Shown here: positions 9,642 to 17,797 of the stretch, piece by piece | How positions within the stretch are numbered: position 1 is the first letter of the stretch | Layout: each line of letters begins with the position of its first letter | Origin: Natranaerobius thermophilus JW/NM-WN-LF | Lineage (GTDB): Bacteria > Bacillota > Natranaerobiia > Natranaerobiales > Natranaerobiaceae | Reading direction: 5' to 3' | DNA length: 64,000 nucleotides | Assembly (NCBI RefSeq): GCF_000020005.1 | Contig: NC_010718.1 | Span: forward strand, 2,562,001-2,626,000 | Position numbers and translations under genes: made by a program | The notes under the pieces: model-generated | What the model saw: only the letters and a program-made list of their open reading frames with translations | What the model was told of the DNA's origin: nothing | Database searches by the model: none

Positions 9642-9888
9642 TATTGTCCCCTCCTTGTTTCGATTTTAACGCTTTTGTAATTTAAAGCGCCCAAACATCC
9701 TGCAGTCGGCCTTCTCACCCCCTCAATCTTTCTAATTTTCTGTAATCCTTTTGCCTTTTAAAGTAAAGGGCGTTACTTGGGTATTAAACCTTCTTTTATT
9801 CTACAAGTTTCACAAAGAAATTGTCAATACAACATTCCTCATCCAAAACAGTAAAATCTGCCATGTAAGTACAAAAAAGCTCAGAATC

Positions 9889-9927
9889 TTTAAAAAACAA
9901 AGCCAGCGGCAGTTTTCCGCTGGCTTT
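9889..9927 (-). terminator. Terminator of the M28 peptidase gene
   Basis: On the minus strand an 11-bp stem (AAAGCCAGCGG / CCGCTGGCTTT) is followed by a T-rich tail, TTTGTTTTTT. It starts about 40 bp past the peptidase stop. The rest of the 9642-9966 gap, upstream of oppA, shows no gene or motif I can name. Confidence 0.88.
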
Positions 9928-9966
9928 CACAGTATCTTAGAAAATATCTAATATACGTTTATATTG

Positions 9967-11721
9967 TTAATTAATAACATCCAAGACTGCTGTTCCAATT
10001 ATCTCCAATGCTTTTTCATAACGGTCTTCACAGATATTATCTTCTACAGTATCTAGAGGGGTATGGTATACTGGTTCCGTATAAAAATCTTCTTGAGTCC
10101 CTTCACCGGACATGTGGATAAACAAAGCTGCTGGAATACCCGCTTCATGGAAAGGAAGGTGATCACTGGCAGAAAATTGACCTTGGGCAACTTCTTCATA
10201 ACCCAGGGCTTTATCTGCTTCCTTCATGGAATCAGTAACCAAGTTTGGTTCACCGTCTACTGTTTGGGCAAATAAATGCTCTATATATGGATCACTGGTA
10301 GCCACCATATCAGGATTATAAACTCCTTTGAATCTCTCCTGTTCGTCCTGGGACAACTGTTCAACATAATACCGGGAACCTACTAGCCCAACTTCTTCAG
10401 CCCCAAAGTTAATAAATCGTAGCTCCACATCGCCATCGTATTCTTTAAATACCCGAGCCATCTCCATGGTAGCTGCCGTACCCGAAGCATTGTCATTGGC
10501 CCCTGGAGCTGAAACCACACTATCATAGTGACCTGTCACAGCTATTATGGGAGCATTTTCATCATCTGCAGATTTAGTAGCTTCTACATTATAAGAAGTT
10601 AAATCTTCTTTGACGACTGTATCGATAGTGAGTTCAACACCATCATCAGAATTGGCGACCATTTCCTCAAGCCATATTCCGTGAATGTATGAAGCTCCTA
10701 GAACTGGTATATTCGCTTGTTCGCTCATATAAGGTGGAAATGCTTGCCCTAATGCACCACCAGGGCCTCCGCTATTGTAAATTATGACTCCATCTCCACC
10801 TTCATCTTCAACTTCTACCACTATCTGACCAAATTCCTCTGGATCAAGCTGCCGAAAGTCTCCTTCGACTAAAACAATTTTATCTTCTACCTTTTCATCA
10901 ATATCTTCAATATCACCGCTACCGACATTTACAACCTCTGCCCTGACTTCCTGTTTTCCTTCAGTAATTAAACCTCCTGGAGAAGCCCACATCTCCCATT
11001 CAGTGCCATGCCTTTCTTCAAACGTTCCCCAGGGGTAATCATCCCCGTATTCGGTTTCGTGATCATAATCGATTTCCCCATACCACTGCTCTCCATCTTC
11101 TATTTCAACATTAGCCAAAACTGCCATCTCAGGGCCCGCAAATCCCACAGGAAATTCTTGTTTATTTACTTCGTATCCCAAATCCTGATAATACTCAACT
11201 AAATAGTCAGCCGCTTTGTGTTCATCAGAAGTTCCGGCAGGGCGAGTACCAATGTCCTGGGCGAGATATTCAACATGTTCCATAGCATGGTCCACGTCAA
11301 TCTGCTCTAAAACCTCATGGTCTATACCTAAAACTTCATCTTCTGTTATCACTTCCTCATCCACATCTTCTTCCAGTTCTTCTACTACTCTGTCTTCTAA
11401 ATTTATTTCTACGGTTTCAGTTGCACTTACCCAGCTAACTTCTGCTCCTATTTCTTCAAAGGTTTCACGTACTGGTACTATTTCATTGTCAAGATCGTGG
11501 GGTAAATATTCATTTACAGATGAAGCGTCTACCATAGTTCGACCCTGTTCTAATTGCAAGTCTGTTTCAATTTCTTGTCCGTCGATTTCCAGAGAAAGTT
11601 CTGAAGTCTCTTGGATGTGGCTTACACCCCCAAAAGCCGCTTGGGATCCTACCTGGGATCCTATTAGTAAAATAAACAAAGCCAATACGGTTATACCAAG
11701 GTTTTTACCACCTTTAAACAT
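9967..11721 (-). CDS. Secreted M28-family metallo-aminopeptidase with stalk-type N-terminal domain
   Basis: Exported zinc peptidase, probably releasing N-terminal amino acids from peptides outside the cell. Residues 1-30 are a signal peptide. A copper-amine-oxidase-N-like domain (about 42-112) is followed by an acidic linker, a PA insert (about 255-375) and the M28 catalytic domain (about 390-584). Expected zinc ligands and catalytic acids are visible: H398 (GHYDS), D410 (GANDNASG), E442/E443 (GAEEVG), D471 and H553 (YHTPLD). The protein is very acidic. It lies behind the opp operon in the same orientation but has its own terminator, so a functional link to peptide import is only inferred from proximity. 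Confidence 0.92.
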   Translation of the reverse strand: MFKGGKNLGITVLALFILLIGSQVGSQAAFGGVSHIQETSELSLEIDGQEIETDLQLEQGRTMVDASSVNEYLPHDLDNEIVPVRETFEEIGAEVSWVSATETVEINLEDRVVEELEEDVDEEVITEDEVLGIDHEVLEQIDVDHAMEHVEYLAQDIGTRPAGTSDEHKAADYLVEYYQDLGYEVNKQEFPVGFAGPEMAVLANVEIEDGEQWYGEIDYDHETEYGDDYPWGTFEERHGTEWEMWASPGGLITEGKQEVRAEVVNVGSGDIEDIDEKVEDKIVLVEGDFRQLDPEEFGQIVVEVEDEGGDGVIIYNSGGPGGALGQAFPPYMSEQANIPVLGASYIHGIWLEEMVANSDDGVELTIDTVVKEDLTSYNVEATKSADDENAPIIAVTGHYDSVVSAPGANDNASGTAATMEMARVFKEYDGDVELRFINFGAEEVGLVGSRYYVEQLSQDEQERFKGVYNPDMVATSDPYIEHLFAQTVDGEPNLVTDSMKEADKALGYEEVAQGQFSASDHLPFHEAGIPAALFIHMSGEGTQEDFYTEPVYHTPLDTVEDNICEDRYEKALEIIGTAVLDVIN

Positions 11722-11739
11722 TGAAAAACTCCTTTCGTA

Positions 11740-12176
11740 AAAAAATTGTCCACCTATAACTTAGTAACTAGAGTTAAAAATATGACAAGTTGACTAATCA
11801 CTTCTATCTTAAAAACACTATTCCTGTCTCAGTTCCTGTCATTTCCAGCGACAGCTACTTTTTTTAGTAATATTAAATATTAATTTTATTTATATCTCAA
11901 TTATCCCTATTCTAAATTGATTTTAAAAAATAATCAACTTCTATGAGAACCTAAACCGAGGAATTCCCCGGGTTTTTAACTTAGATATCAACATACTCAC
12001 ATTGCTATCACGGATATTCGACTCTATTGTAAAACTGTTGACAGGAAAAGTCATTTTTAATCAAGAAATAGCAATGATGCATATTGGATAATTAATTCTT
12101 ATCATTATTATTACCAGATTAATAATATAAGAGCTTTCTAAACATCTAAAAATATTTTTATTAATTAATTAATTAT
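11740..12176. other. Intergenic region without a recognisable gene
   Basis: About 440 bp of AT-rich DNA between two divergent genes. It contains a TTGACA hexamer at 12038-12043 on the plus strand but no convincing -10 box at the right distance. I see no open frame, structured RNA or repeat that I would defend. Confidence 0.5.
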
Positions 12177-12194
12177 ATGTGGAGGGTGAGTGTA

Positions 12195-14471
12195 TTGACC
12201 TCTGGAAAGAGCCTACAAAGTCTATTAAATATCTTTAAAAATATACCGAATTCCATCCAAGAGCTGCAGGATTTTGCATTAGAAGAAGCACTTAAACTCA
12301 CTGACAGCAAAATTGGCCATTTTTATAAATATAACGAGAACCTACAGCAACTGCGCCTGTTGTCTTTTTCCCAAAAAGTATTTCAAGATTGCAGCTTAAA
12401 CAGGCACAAAAAAATACGTCCCCTGGACGAACCGGGTATATGTACTGAAGCTATCCGCAAAAGGAAGCCCTTAGTCATTAATGATTATCAAAAATCTCAC
12501 CCGTTAAAAAAAGGGATATCAGACTACCATATTAATTTGAACAGATATATGGGAATTCCTATTTTCAAAAACAATAACATAGTTGCCGTAGTCGGTATGG
12601 CCAATAAGGAAGAGGATTACACGGAGAATGACCTTTTGAGGTTACAAATTTTTATGGATTATTTATGGGAAGTTCGAGAACATAAAGAATTAGAAAAAGA
12701 ATTATATCAAATAAAACAAGTTCTATCACCCAAGCATAAACCCCAAATCAATACTGTTAAAAACAAAAACTATACAGTCCAAAGAAGTACTGCACAAAGC
12801 ATTACTTCCCAGAACAATGCTAGATACAAATTAAGTGATATGCAATATGGAGATTTGACAAAATCCAATACCCGCCGGGAAATCTTAGAAGCTACTGGAA
12901 AGGATCTGTTACATGAAATCTCAATGGATTTTGTAAAATTGCTAGAGACCACGGCACTGATCTTTGAGAAAAATGGGGATTATGCCCTGGGATTATTTGC
13001 CTCCGATTGGTGTCGCTTTCTCAACAAAGCTTCGCGAAACCTGTGTTCCACAAATGATAATTGGGAAGCTATGCAGAGCGGTCACTGGCTTTGTCACGAA
13101 TCATGTTGGAGGCGAGGAGCTAAACATGCCATAGATACAGGCCAACCCGTTGATAAACTTTGTTATGGAGGTATACGTATACATGCGGTACCTATCCAGG
13201 CCCGGGGAACTGTTGTAGGTGCTATTAGCATGAGCTACGGGGATCCACCCCAGGATTTGAACCACCTCCAGGACATAGCTGACTCTTACCAGGTAGATTT
13301 GGCCAGTTTATGGGAAAAAACAAAATCTTATGATTCGCGCCCTTCATTTATAATCGACATAGCCCAAGAACGTTTATATACTGCTGCCAGGTTAATCGGA
13401 TATATCATGGAAAGAAAGAAAGCTGAAAATCAACTCCATTATTTAAGCTATCATGATAAACTAACTGGATTATATAATAGAGATTACATCGACAGAGAAT
13501 TAAATAATCTTTCCGGGGAGTCAAATTTACCACTTAGCATAATAATGACTGATGTCAACGGCTTAAAACTTGTTAATGAAAGTTATGGAAATGAAACCGG
13601 CAATCAAATATTAACCAATATAGCAAATTTGATTGAAGAAATCATACCAGAAGAAGGTATTGCTGCCAGGTGGGGTGGTGATGAGTTTATCATCATTCTA
13701 CCAAAAACTAGCAAAAAACAAGCAGAAAACATTTCTGCTAATCTTAAGAGAAAATGTGATAATTTACAGGTAACCACATTTCCTGTAAAAATGGCTCTGG
13801 GAGTTGCCACAGCCACAAAGACTGCCACAAGTACAAAAACTAAAAATTCTCTTAAAGAAACTATAAAATCCGCAGAAGATCGCATGTACAAAAATAAGCT
13901 AGGAGAAAGCGAAAGCACCAAGAGTGATATTATCGGAGCCCTACTGGCTACCCTAAAAGAAAAAAGCGATGAAACAGAAGCTCATGCCCGCCGGCTTAGA
14001 GAGTTGGGATTAAAATTCGGAACAGCCCTGGGATTATCCAGGGCTGAAAAGGATAGATTATCTTTACTGGCAACCATGCACGATATCGGCAAAGTTGTAA
14101 TCTCAGAAGATATTCTGAAAAAATCCGGCCCTTTAACTGAAGATGAGTGGGAAAAAGTCAAAGAACATCCTGAAATTGGGCAGCGAATTGCTTATAACTC
14201 TGATAACCTAAACCACATAGCAGAGGAGATAGCCTCCCACCACGAACGATGGGATGGTAAGGGATATCCCAGGGGTTTACAGGGCAAGGAAATACCACTA
14301 CTAGCCAGAGTAATATCTATCATTGATACTTTTGATGTCATAACCCAGGGCAGATCATACAAAAGAGCAGTTTCCAAGCAACAAGCCATAGCTGAAATTA
14401 AAAGGTGTGCCGGAACACAGTTTGATCCTGAGCTGGTTGAAATTTTCACTAACTTGGTTGAGGAATGTTAA
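12195..14471 (+). CDS. GAF-PocR-GGDEF-HD-GYP cyclic-di-GMP signalling protein
   Basis: Cytoplasmic signalling protein with both c-di-GMP synthesis and breakdown domains. An N-terminal GAF domain (about 15-170) is followed by a PocR-type sensory domain (about 240-400) whose cysteines are visible in SDWCRFLN, NLCST and HWLCHESCW. The GGDEF domain has an intact active site (ARWGGDEFIIILP, near residue 495), and the HD-GYP domain has its metal-binding HD (HDIGKV), HPEIG and HHERWDGKGYP motifs. No membrane segment is seen. An ATG at 12177 is in frame, but GGAGGGTGAG overlaps the next codons and points to the TTG at 12195. It converges on the next gene, overlapping by 4 bp. Confidence 0.92.
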   Translation: MTSGKSLQSLLNIFKNIPNSIQELQDFALEEALKLTDSKIGHFYKYNENLQQLRLLSFSQKVFQDCSLNRHKKIRPLDEPGICTEAIRKRKPLVINDYQKSHPLKKGISDYHINLNRYMGIPIFKNNNIVAVVGMANKEEDYTENDLLRLQIFMDYLWEVREHKELEKELYQIKQVLSPKHKPQINTVKNKNYTVQRSTAQSITSQNNARYKLSDMQYGDLTKSNTRREILEATGKDLLHEISMDFVKLLETTALIFEKNGDYALGLFASDWCRFLNKASRNLCSTNDNWEAMQSGHWLCHESCWRRGAKHAIDTGQPVDKLCYGGIRIHAVPIQARGTVVGAISMSYGDPPQDLNHLQDIADSYQVDLASLWEKTKSYDSRPSFIIDIAQERLYTAARLIGYIMERKKAENQLHYLSYHDKLTGLYNRDYIDRELNNLSGESNLPLSIIMTDVNGLKLVNESYGNETGNQILTNIANLIEEIIPEEGIAARWGGDEFIIILPKTSKKQAENISANLKRKCDNLQVTTFPVKMALGVATATKTATSTKTKNSLKETIKSAEDRMYKNKLGESESTKSDIIGALLATLKEKSDETEAHARRLRELGLKFGTALGLSRAEKDRLSLLATMHDIGKVVISEDILKKSGPLTEDEWEKVKEHPEIGQRIAYNSDNLNHIAEEIASHHERWDGKGYPRGLQGKEIPLLARVISIIDTFDVITQGRSYKRAVSKQQAIAEIKRCAGTQFDPELVEIFTNLVEEC

Positions 14472-16339
14472 TGGATAGAAGGAGTATGCACACCCTGGGA
14501 CTGATCCTGAATGATTTCCACAAATAGCTTCGCCAGTTGGGGATCAAATTGCCTTCCTCCGCAGCGCAAGATTTCCCATAGGGCTTTCTCCTTGCCCATG
14601 GGTTCTTTATAACTCCTGCCGCGAATCATTACATCGTAAGCGTCCACTATGGAAATAATTCTGGAAAGCAAGGGGATATTATCCCCTGAAAGCCCTTGAG
14701 GATAGCCATTACCGTCCCAGCGCTCATGGTGATGTAAAATGGCTTCTGCGATAGGGGCAAGTTCAGGAGCTGCCAGGGCGATTTTAAACCCATCTTCGGG
14801 ATGTCTTTTAATGATCTCCCATTCTTTATCAGTTAAGGGTTCCTTCTTTTTTAATATTTTTTCTCCGATAGTCACTTTGCCCACATCATGAAGTACAGAT
14901 AGATGGGATAATTTCTGCAACTCACTGTCAGGAAGTTTTAAGGCCTTTCCCATTTTTCGAGATAATAATCTCAGTCTTTTGCCGTGCATTTCCGTTTCGA
15001 AACTTTTTTCTCGTAATATCTTCAGTAATGATTCAATTATTTCACTGCGAACTTTTTTGCTATCTGCGATCTTTTTTTGATACATCCTCTCCTCGGCTTC
15101 CCTGATTAAAGTTTCAGTATTTTTATCCTCTTCTTCAATTTCCTTAGTGGCTAATCCCAGCGAAATACTCAAATTAAATTTTTTAAATTCCTGTTCACGC
15201 ATATTGTCAACTATTCTTTGTGAGACCAACTCGGCTTCTTTAGCTTTCGTCTGAGGAAGCAAGACAATAAATTCATCTCCACCAAAGCGAGCAATAATAT
15301 CTTCGCTTCGACAGGATTTTTTTATCGTTTCTGCAGCTTTGATTAACAGCCTGTCTCCTTCCAGGTGGCCAAAGGCATCATTAACTAGTTTGAGCCCATT
15401 CACATCCCCCAGTATTAGGCTCATAGGGAGCTGCCTGTTAGTGTTCAAACGATACAATTCTTCTTTAAAGAATCTTCGATTATACAGGCCAGTGAGTTCA
15501 TCATAGAAACTTAAATATCTAATCTGTTCTTCAGCTTCTTTGCGGGCTGTAATATCGTGGATAAACCCTTCCAGATAATGATTCCGCCCCCCTCCATTGA
15601 TCGCTACACCTCGTTCTTCAAACCAACGCATTTCACCTCGGGCATCAAATATTCGATAAATTAAATGAAAGGGTTTATTATCAAGGAGAGCACTATTAAT
15701 TTTATTTTTTACCTGGGGCAGGTCTTCTTTATGTATAATACTTCTAAAGTTTCTGTTACCTTCTAAGAATTCCTGTTTTGAAAAACCTGTAATTTCTTCA
15801 ATATTATCATTTAAGTATATCATGGGATAATCATCTTCATTTTGGCAAAGATAAATGATTCCCGGAATATTGTTAGCCAATTTACGAAATTTTTCTTCAC
15901 TGCTTCCAAGGACCTGTTCAATTTTTTCTTTTTTGTTAAGTACTTTACTATTACTTTCACATTCACTGATTGATTCCCCGGCAATTATGACCCCTGTTAT
16001 TTCTCCGCTGTCATCCCTGTAAAGACCTAGCCTAGTTGAAAATAACCTGGGGGTTCCTATGGCTGGCATGACATATAGATCGATATCCTTGTAAAACTCA
16101 TTATTTTCTTGGGCTAACACTTCATTAAAAACCTGAAGAAAACGAAGGTTTTCTTCCAAAGAAAGAAATTCTTTAAAAAAAGATTTCCCCAAAAGCTGTT
16201 CTTCCTTTAGCTCTAGTAGTTGGCAACCTTTATCGTTTACAAATTCAATGATTCCATTTAAATCAAGTACAATTAACACCTTTTCAGAAATTTTAAGATA
16301 TTGACTCATAACTTGATATTGTTTGCTTCCTTTGGCCAT
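14468..16339 (-). CDS. PAS-PAS-GGDEF-HD-GYP cyclic-di-GMP signalling protein
   Basis: Second hybrid c-di-GMP enzyme, 623 residues, soluble. Two PAS domains (about 8-130 and 145-275, the second ending in a PAC-like EGFIHDITARKEAEE) precede a GGDEF domain with an intact ARFGGDEFIVLLP motif near residue 353. A C-terminal HD-GYP domain follows, with HDVGKV near 485, RHPEDG, and HHERWDGNGYP. The ATG at 16339 has AGGAGG 8 bp upstream. The IS6-like element begins only 25 bp before the start codon, so the native promoter has been moved about 1.2 kb away or replaced. Ligands of the PAS domains are unknown. Confidence 0.93.
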   Translation of the reverse strand: MAKGSKQYQVMSQYLKISEKVLIVLDLNGIIEFVNDKGCQLLELKEEQLLGKSFFKEFLSLEENLRFLQVFNEVLAQENNEFYKDIDLYVMPAIGTPRLFSTRLGLYRDDSGEITGVIIAGESISECESNSKVLNKKEKIEQVLGSSEEKFRKLANNIPGIIYLCQNEDDYPMIYLNDNIEEITGFSKQEFLEGNRNFRSIIHKEDLPQVKNKINSALLDNKPFHLIYRIFDARGEMRWFEERGVAINGGGRNHYLEGFIHDITARKEAEEQIRYLSFYDELTGLYNRRFFKEELYRLNTNRQLPMSLILGDVNGLKLVNDAFGHLEGDRLLIKAAETIKKSCRSEDIIARFGGDEFIVLLPQTKAKEAELVSQRIVDNMREQEFKKFNLSISLGLATKEIEEEDKNTETLIREAEERMYQKKIADSKKVRSEIIESLLKILREKSFETEMHGKRLRLLSRKMGKALKLPDSELQKLSHLSVLHDVGKVTIGEKILKKKEPLTDKEWEIIKRHPEDGFKIALAAPELAPIAEAILHHHERWDGNGYPQGLSGDNIPLLSRIISIVDAYDVMIRGRSYKEPMGKEKALWEILRCGGRQFDPQLAKLFVEIIQDQSQGVHTPSIH

Positions 16340-16356
16340 GTTAATGCCTCCTAGTA

Positions 16357-16364
16357 GATAATTT
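16357..16364 (+). repeat. Target-site duplication of IS6-like copy 1 (left)
   Basis: GATAATTT occurs directly before the element and again at 17591-17598 directly after it. An 8-bp duplication is the size expected for IS6-family transposition. Confidence 0.9.
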
Positions 16365-17590
16365 AGTTCTGTTAAGTTATATGATATTTGAATCAGTCTC
16401 CGTCCCGGAGTTAAGATAGTTTTAGACAGAAATCAAAACCCTCCGGGAGAAAGGAGACTGATCCATGACTAAAGTTGTATGCCCTAGATGCAATAATAAC
16501 TGCTCTGACAAGTTTTATAGGTTTGGTTTTGATAATCATGGTCATCAAAAGTATCAATGTCAAGAATGTTTTAGTCAGTTTGCACCTAAGACACTTTCTA
16601 AAGGCGGGGATAAAAGAGGTCCTAATAAACCTCGTAAATATCCCTCTTGCCCTAAATGCGGTAAAGCTACATTTTTACATCACGACTATGAATTTTATTC
16701 TAATTTGAGGTGTTGGGACAAAAGCTGTAATCATTCTTTCTATGTCCCTAAACCTCAAAGTATTCCTGAACCTTCGCAACTTGATATTGACGGCAAAGTA
16801 GACTTCTCTAACATGAGACATTCTCTTCATACTGTTATTCGAGCTCTTTACCTGTACTTTATCAATGGTAGCTCTACTAGAGGTGTCTCACAGTTCCTTA
16901 TTGATTGTGAAGGAATTAAAGTATCTCATGTTACTATTGCTGACTGGACTAAAAAGTTTGCTCCTCTGTTTCTTTATATCTCTAGATATCTAAAGCCAAT
17001 AGATCTTGACTCTTCTGATGAGTGGCATGTCGACGAAACTGTAATTAAAATTAAAGGCAAAAGATTCTACGCCTGGACTGTTATTGATGCTGAAACTAGA
17101 TTTGTGCTTGCATTTCATCTATCTCCTTACAGAGATAGCCAGGCTGCTTTTAAAGTGCTGAACTATGCTAAGAAACATTTTGGACAGCCTCATAGTATCG
17201 TTACAGATAGATACTGGGCTTACAATGCTCCAATTAAAGTTCTGTTTCCAAACTCTAATCACATCAGAGTCGAGTCTTTTCAAGATGATATCTCTAATAA
17301 CTTAATTGAATCTTTTTTTCAGATTTTCAAAAGCTGGGTTAAGCAACGCAGAGGATTTGCTTCTTTCCAGTCAGCCAACAAGTTGATTGCGGTATTTGTG
17401 TTTGCTTTTAACTTTGTTAGGACAAGCAATGTTTTGAATCAGTCTACTCCTGCTCAAGTTGCTGGGATTAATTACTCTAATCGTAATAGGACTTTTTGGC
17501 TTTTACATAGTAATAATGCCGCTTGACTGCCAAATCTTTTGAAATCTTGCGAGCAAATGAGCTTATTTTTCATAACAACTTAACAGACTC
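16365..17590 (+). mobile_element. IS6-like insertion sequence, copy 1
   Basis: A 1226-bp element with ends carrying a shared TCTGTTAAGTT core (left AGTTCTGTTAAGTT, right end reversed GAGTCTGTTAAGTT) and an 8-bp target duplication. It holds one transposase gene. A second copy of exactly the same length lies at 32411-33636. Nucleotide differences between the copies are scattered along the gene, so they are related but not a very recent duplication. Confidence 0.93.
16465..17526 (+). CDS. IS6-like (IS240-type DDE) transposase
   Basis: 353-residue transposase. The N-terminal third has paired zinc-ribbon cysteines (CPRCNNNC, CQEC, then CPKCG and C-x4-C), followed by a short helix-turn-helix-like region (GSSTRGVSQFL) and a DDE catalytic core: WHVDETVIKIKG, then TDRYWAY, then the glutamate in NLIESFFQIFKSW. 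The start ATG follows AGAAAGGAGACTG. All three catalytic acids are present, so the enzyme looks intact. Copy 2 differs at about ten residues, for example W/C in the second zinc ribbon. Confidence 0.93.
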   Translation: MTKVVCPRCNNNCSDKFYRFGFDNHGHQKYQCQECFSQFAPKTLSKGGDKRGPNKPRKYPSCPKCGKATFLHHDYEFYSNLRCWDKSCNHSFYVPKPQSIPEPSQLDIDGKVDFSNMRHSLHTVIRALYLYFINGSSTRGVSQFLIDCEGIKVSHVTIADWTKKFAPLFLYISRYLKPIDLDSSDEWHVDETVIKIKGKRFYAWTVIDAETRFVLAFHLSPYRDSQAAFKVLNYAKKHFGQPHSIVTDRYWAYNAPIKVLFPNSNHIRVESFQDDISNNLIESFFQIFKSWVKQRRGFASFQSANKLIAVFVFAFNFVRTSNVLNQSTPAQVAGINYSNRNRTFWLLHSNNAA

Positions 17591-17598
17591 GATAATTT
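17591..17598 (+). repeat. Target-site duplication of IS6-like copy 1 (right)
   Basis: GATAATTT, identical to 16357-16364. Confidence 0.9.
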
Positions 17599-17696
17599 AG
17601 CAAAAATTAACAATTTTAAAATATAGTTGTACTTAAAATCCACTAACAATAATTTACAACACTGTTCCTACATTATCCTTCTAAGTTTTTAAAAAA

Positions 17697-17726
17697 TAGA
17701 AAAAAACCGGGAATTTAACCCGGTTT
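17697..17726 (-). terminator. Terminator of the first stalk-protein gene
   Basis: On the minus strand AAACCGGG / CCCGGTTT with a 7-nt loop is followed by TTTTTTC and a further T-rich tract. It lies about 70 bp after the stop. Confidence 0.85.
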
Positions 17727-17797
17727 ATGATAAAATTTTCAACACTTTTTGTAAAATTATGTCAACTATTCATACTCATTGTATCATTGTTATGGTA

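Noticed and set aside
12038-12066. Plus-strand promoter before the first GGDEF/HD-GYP gene
   Set aside because: TTGACA is perfect, but no acceptable -10 box lies 16-18 bp downstream.
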